Shown here piece after piece: positions 63,480 to 64,000 of a stretch of 64,000 nt of DNA. Origin of the DNA: Patiria miniata (taxonomy: Eukaryota; Echinodermata; Asteroidea; Valvatida; Asterinidae). Location of the stretch: the NCBI RefSeq assembly GCF_015706575.1, contig NW_024037074.1, forward strand, positions 31,919,334 through 31,983,333, given 5' to 3'. Within the stretch, counting starts at the first letter, position 1. Each line of letters begins with the position of its first letter. The position numbers were made by a program, and so were the translations under genes. The notes beneath the pieces were generated by a model. The model saw nothing but the letters and a program-made list of their open reading frames with translations. It did not search any database and was not told the DNA's origin.

Positions 63480-64000
63480 TATGAACCGGGCTTAGCGCGA
63501 AAAATACAGGGTAAATTTGAGTCAACTTTCACGACACGAAAGCAACACATTGGTTTCCAGAAGATAACTGAAGAAGTGTCTTTTGTATTGAACTGAAATT
63601 TTCTATATCAACAAAAAGTAGATAAATAACACAAATCTGTTCAATGTGGAGAGGCATCATGAATCAATAAAAATATTATAACAGAAGCAATGAAATTTCT
63701 TATTGTGATCAAACCAGATAGATAACACAAATCTTTTGAATTTGGAGAGGAATCACGAATCAATAAAAAAATATTATAACCAAACCAATGTTAGCGTGTT
63801 CAACGCGAAAAATACGCGGCGAATTTGGATCAACCTTCATGGACCCGAAAAAATCTTGTTTTGAAGTTAAATGATATCAAGTGATTGGTTGGCATAGGTT
63901 ACAAGATGTGTTTAAATTTGAAAAGGACTTATCAAATAATACAAAAAATATATGCAAAACAATGACACATGTTAAGCTCGAAAATTACAAGGCGAATTTG
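63480..64000 (+). repeat. Degenerate tandem repeats at the right edge
   Basis: CGCGAAAAATAC-RGG-AATTTG recurs at about 63498, 63806 and 63977. GATAAATAACACAAATCT with GAATCAATAAAAATATTATA recurs at about 63620 and 63719. Boundaries lie beyond the window. Confidence 0.6.

Overview
This is a eukaryotic (animal) window. One spliced host gene, 22 coding exons on the + strand (16206-43107), encodes HSD17B4 (peroxisomal multifunctional enzyme type 2), 738 residues and ending in the peroxisomal signal AKL. GT-AG introns, SINEs with tRNA-like heads, a CR1/L2-type LINE, MITEs and a Ty3/Gypsy element point to an invertebrate metazoan. The overall look fits a marine deuterostome such as an echinoderm, hemichordate or amphioxus, but I cannot fix the species.

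Layout. 1-9548: a young Ty3/Gypsy LTR element whose 5' LTR is cut by the window edge. It holds gag, protease and integrase-related parts, a perfect 1,714-bp tandem triplication and a 45-bp minisatellite. 9549-13530: a foldback element with ~0.5-kb inverted ends enclosing an A/T-rich tandem array (~68-bp monomers) that changes direction inside. A stray copy of the array's turning point lies at 14583-14931. 15259-16045: two minisatellite tracts next to the gene promoter. 16206-43107: HSD17B4, whose introns are packed with hairpin-forming elements (hAT-, piggyBac-, mariner-like and unassigned MITEs, long foldbacks), SINEs and one 5'-truncated LINE. 43108-46200: 3' flank with a further foldback repeat and an 11-bp minisatellite. 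46210-62800: a composite satellite of ~167-bp monomers with higher-order repeats, bracketed by GC-rich hairpin arrays. 62878-64000: other degenerate tandem repeats.

The enzyme combines three peroxisomal activities in one chain: 3-hydroxyacyl-CoA dehydrogenase (SDR fold), enoyl-CoA hydratase 2 (hot-dog fold) and an SCP2 lipid-binding domain. The most unusual part is the repeat landscape. Two tandem arrays 37 kb apart, one inside a foldback element and one inside hairpin-array brackets, share a sequence core. This suggests a modular family of mobile or foldback satellites. No other host protein gene was recognised.
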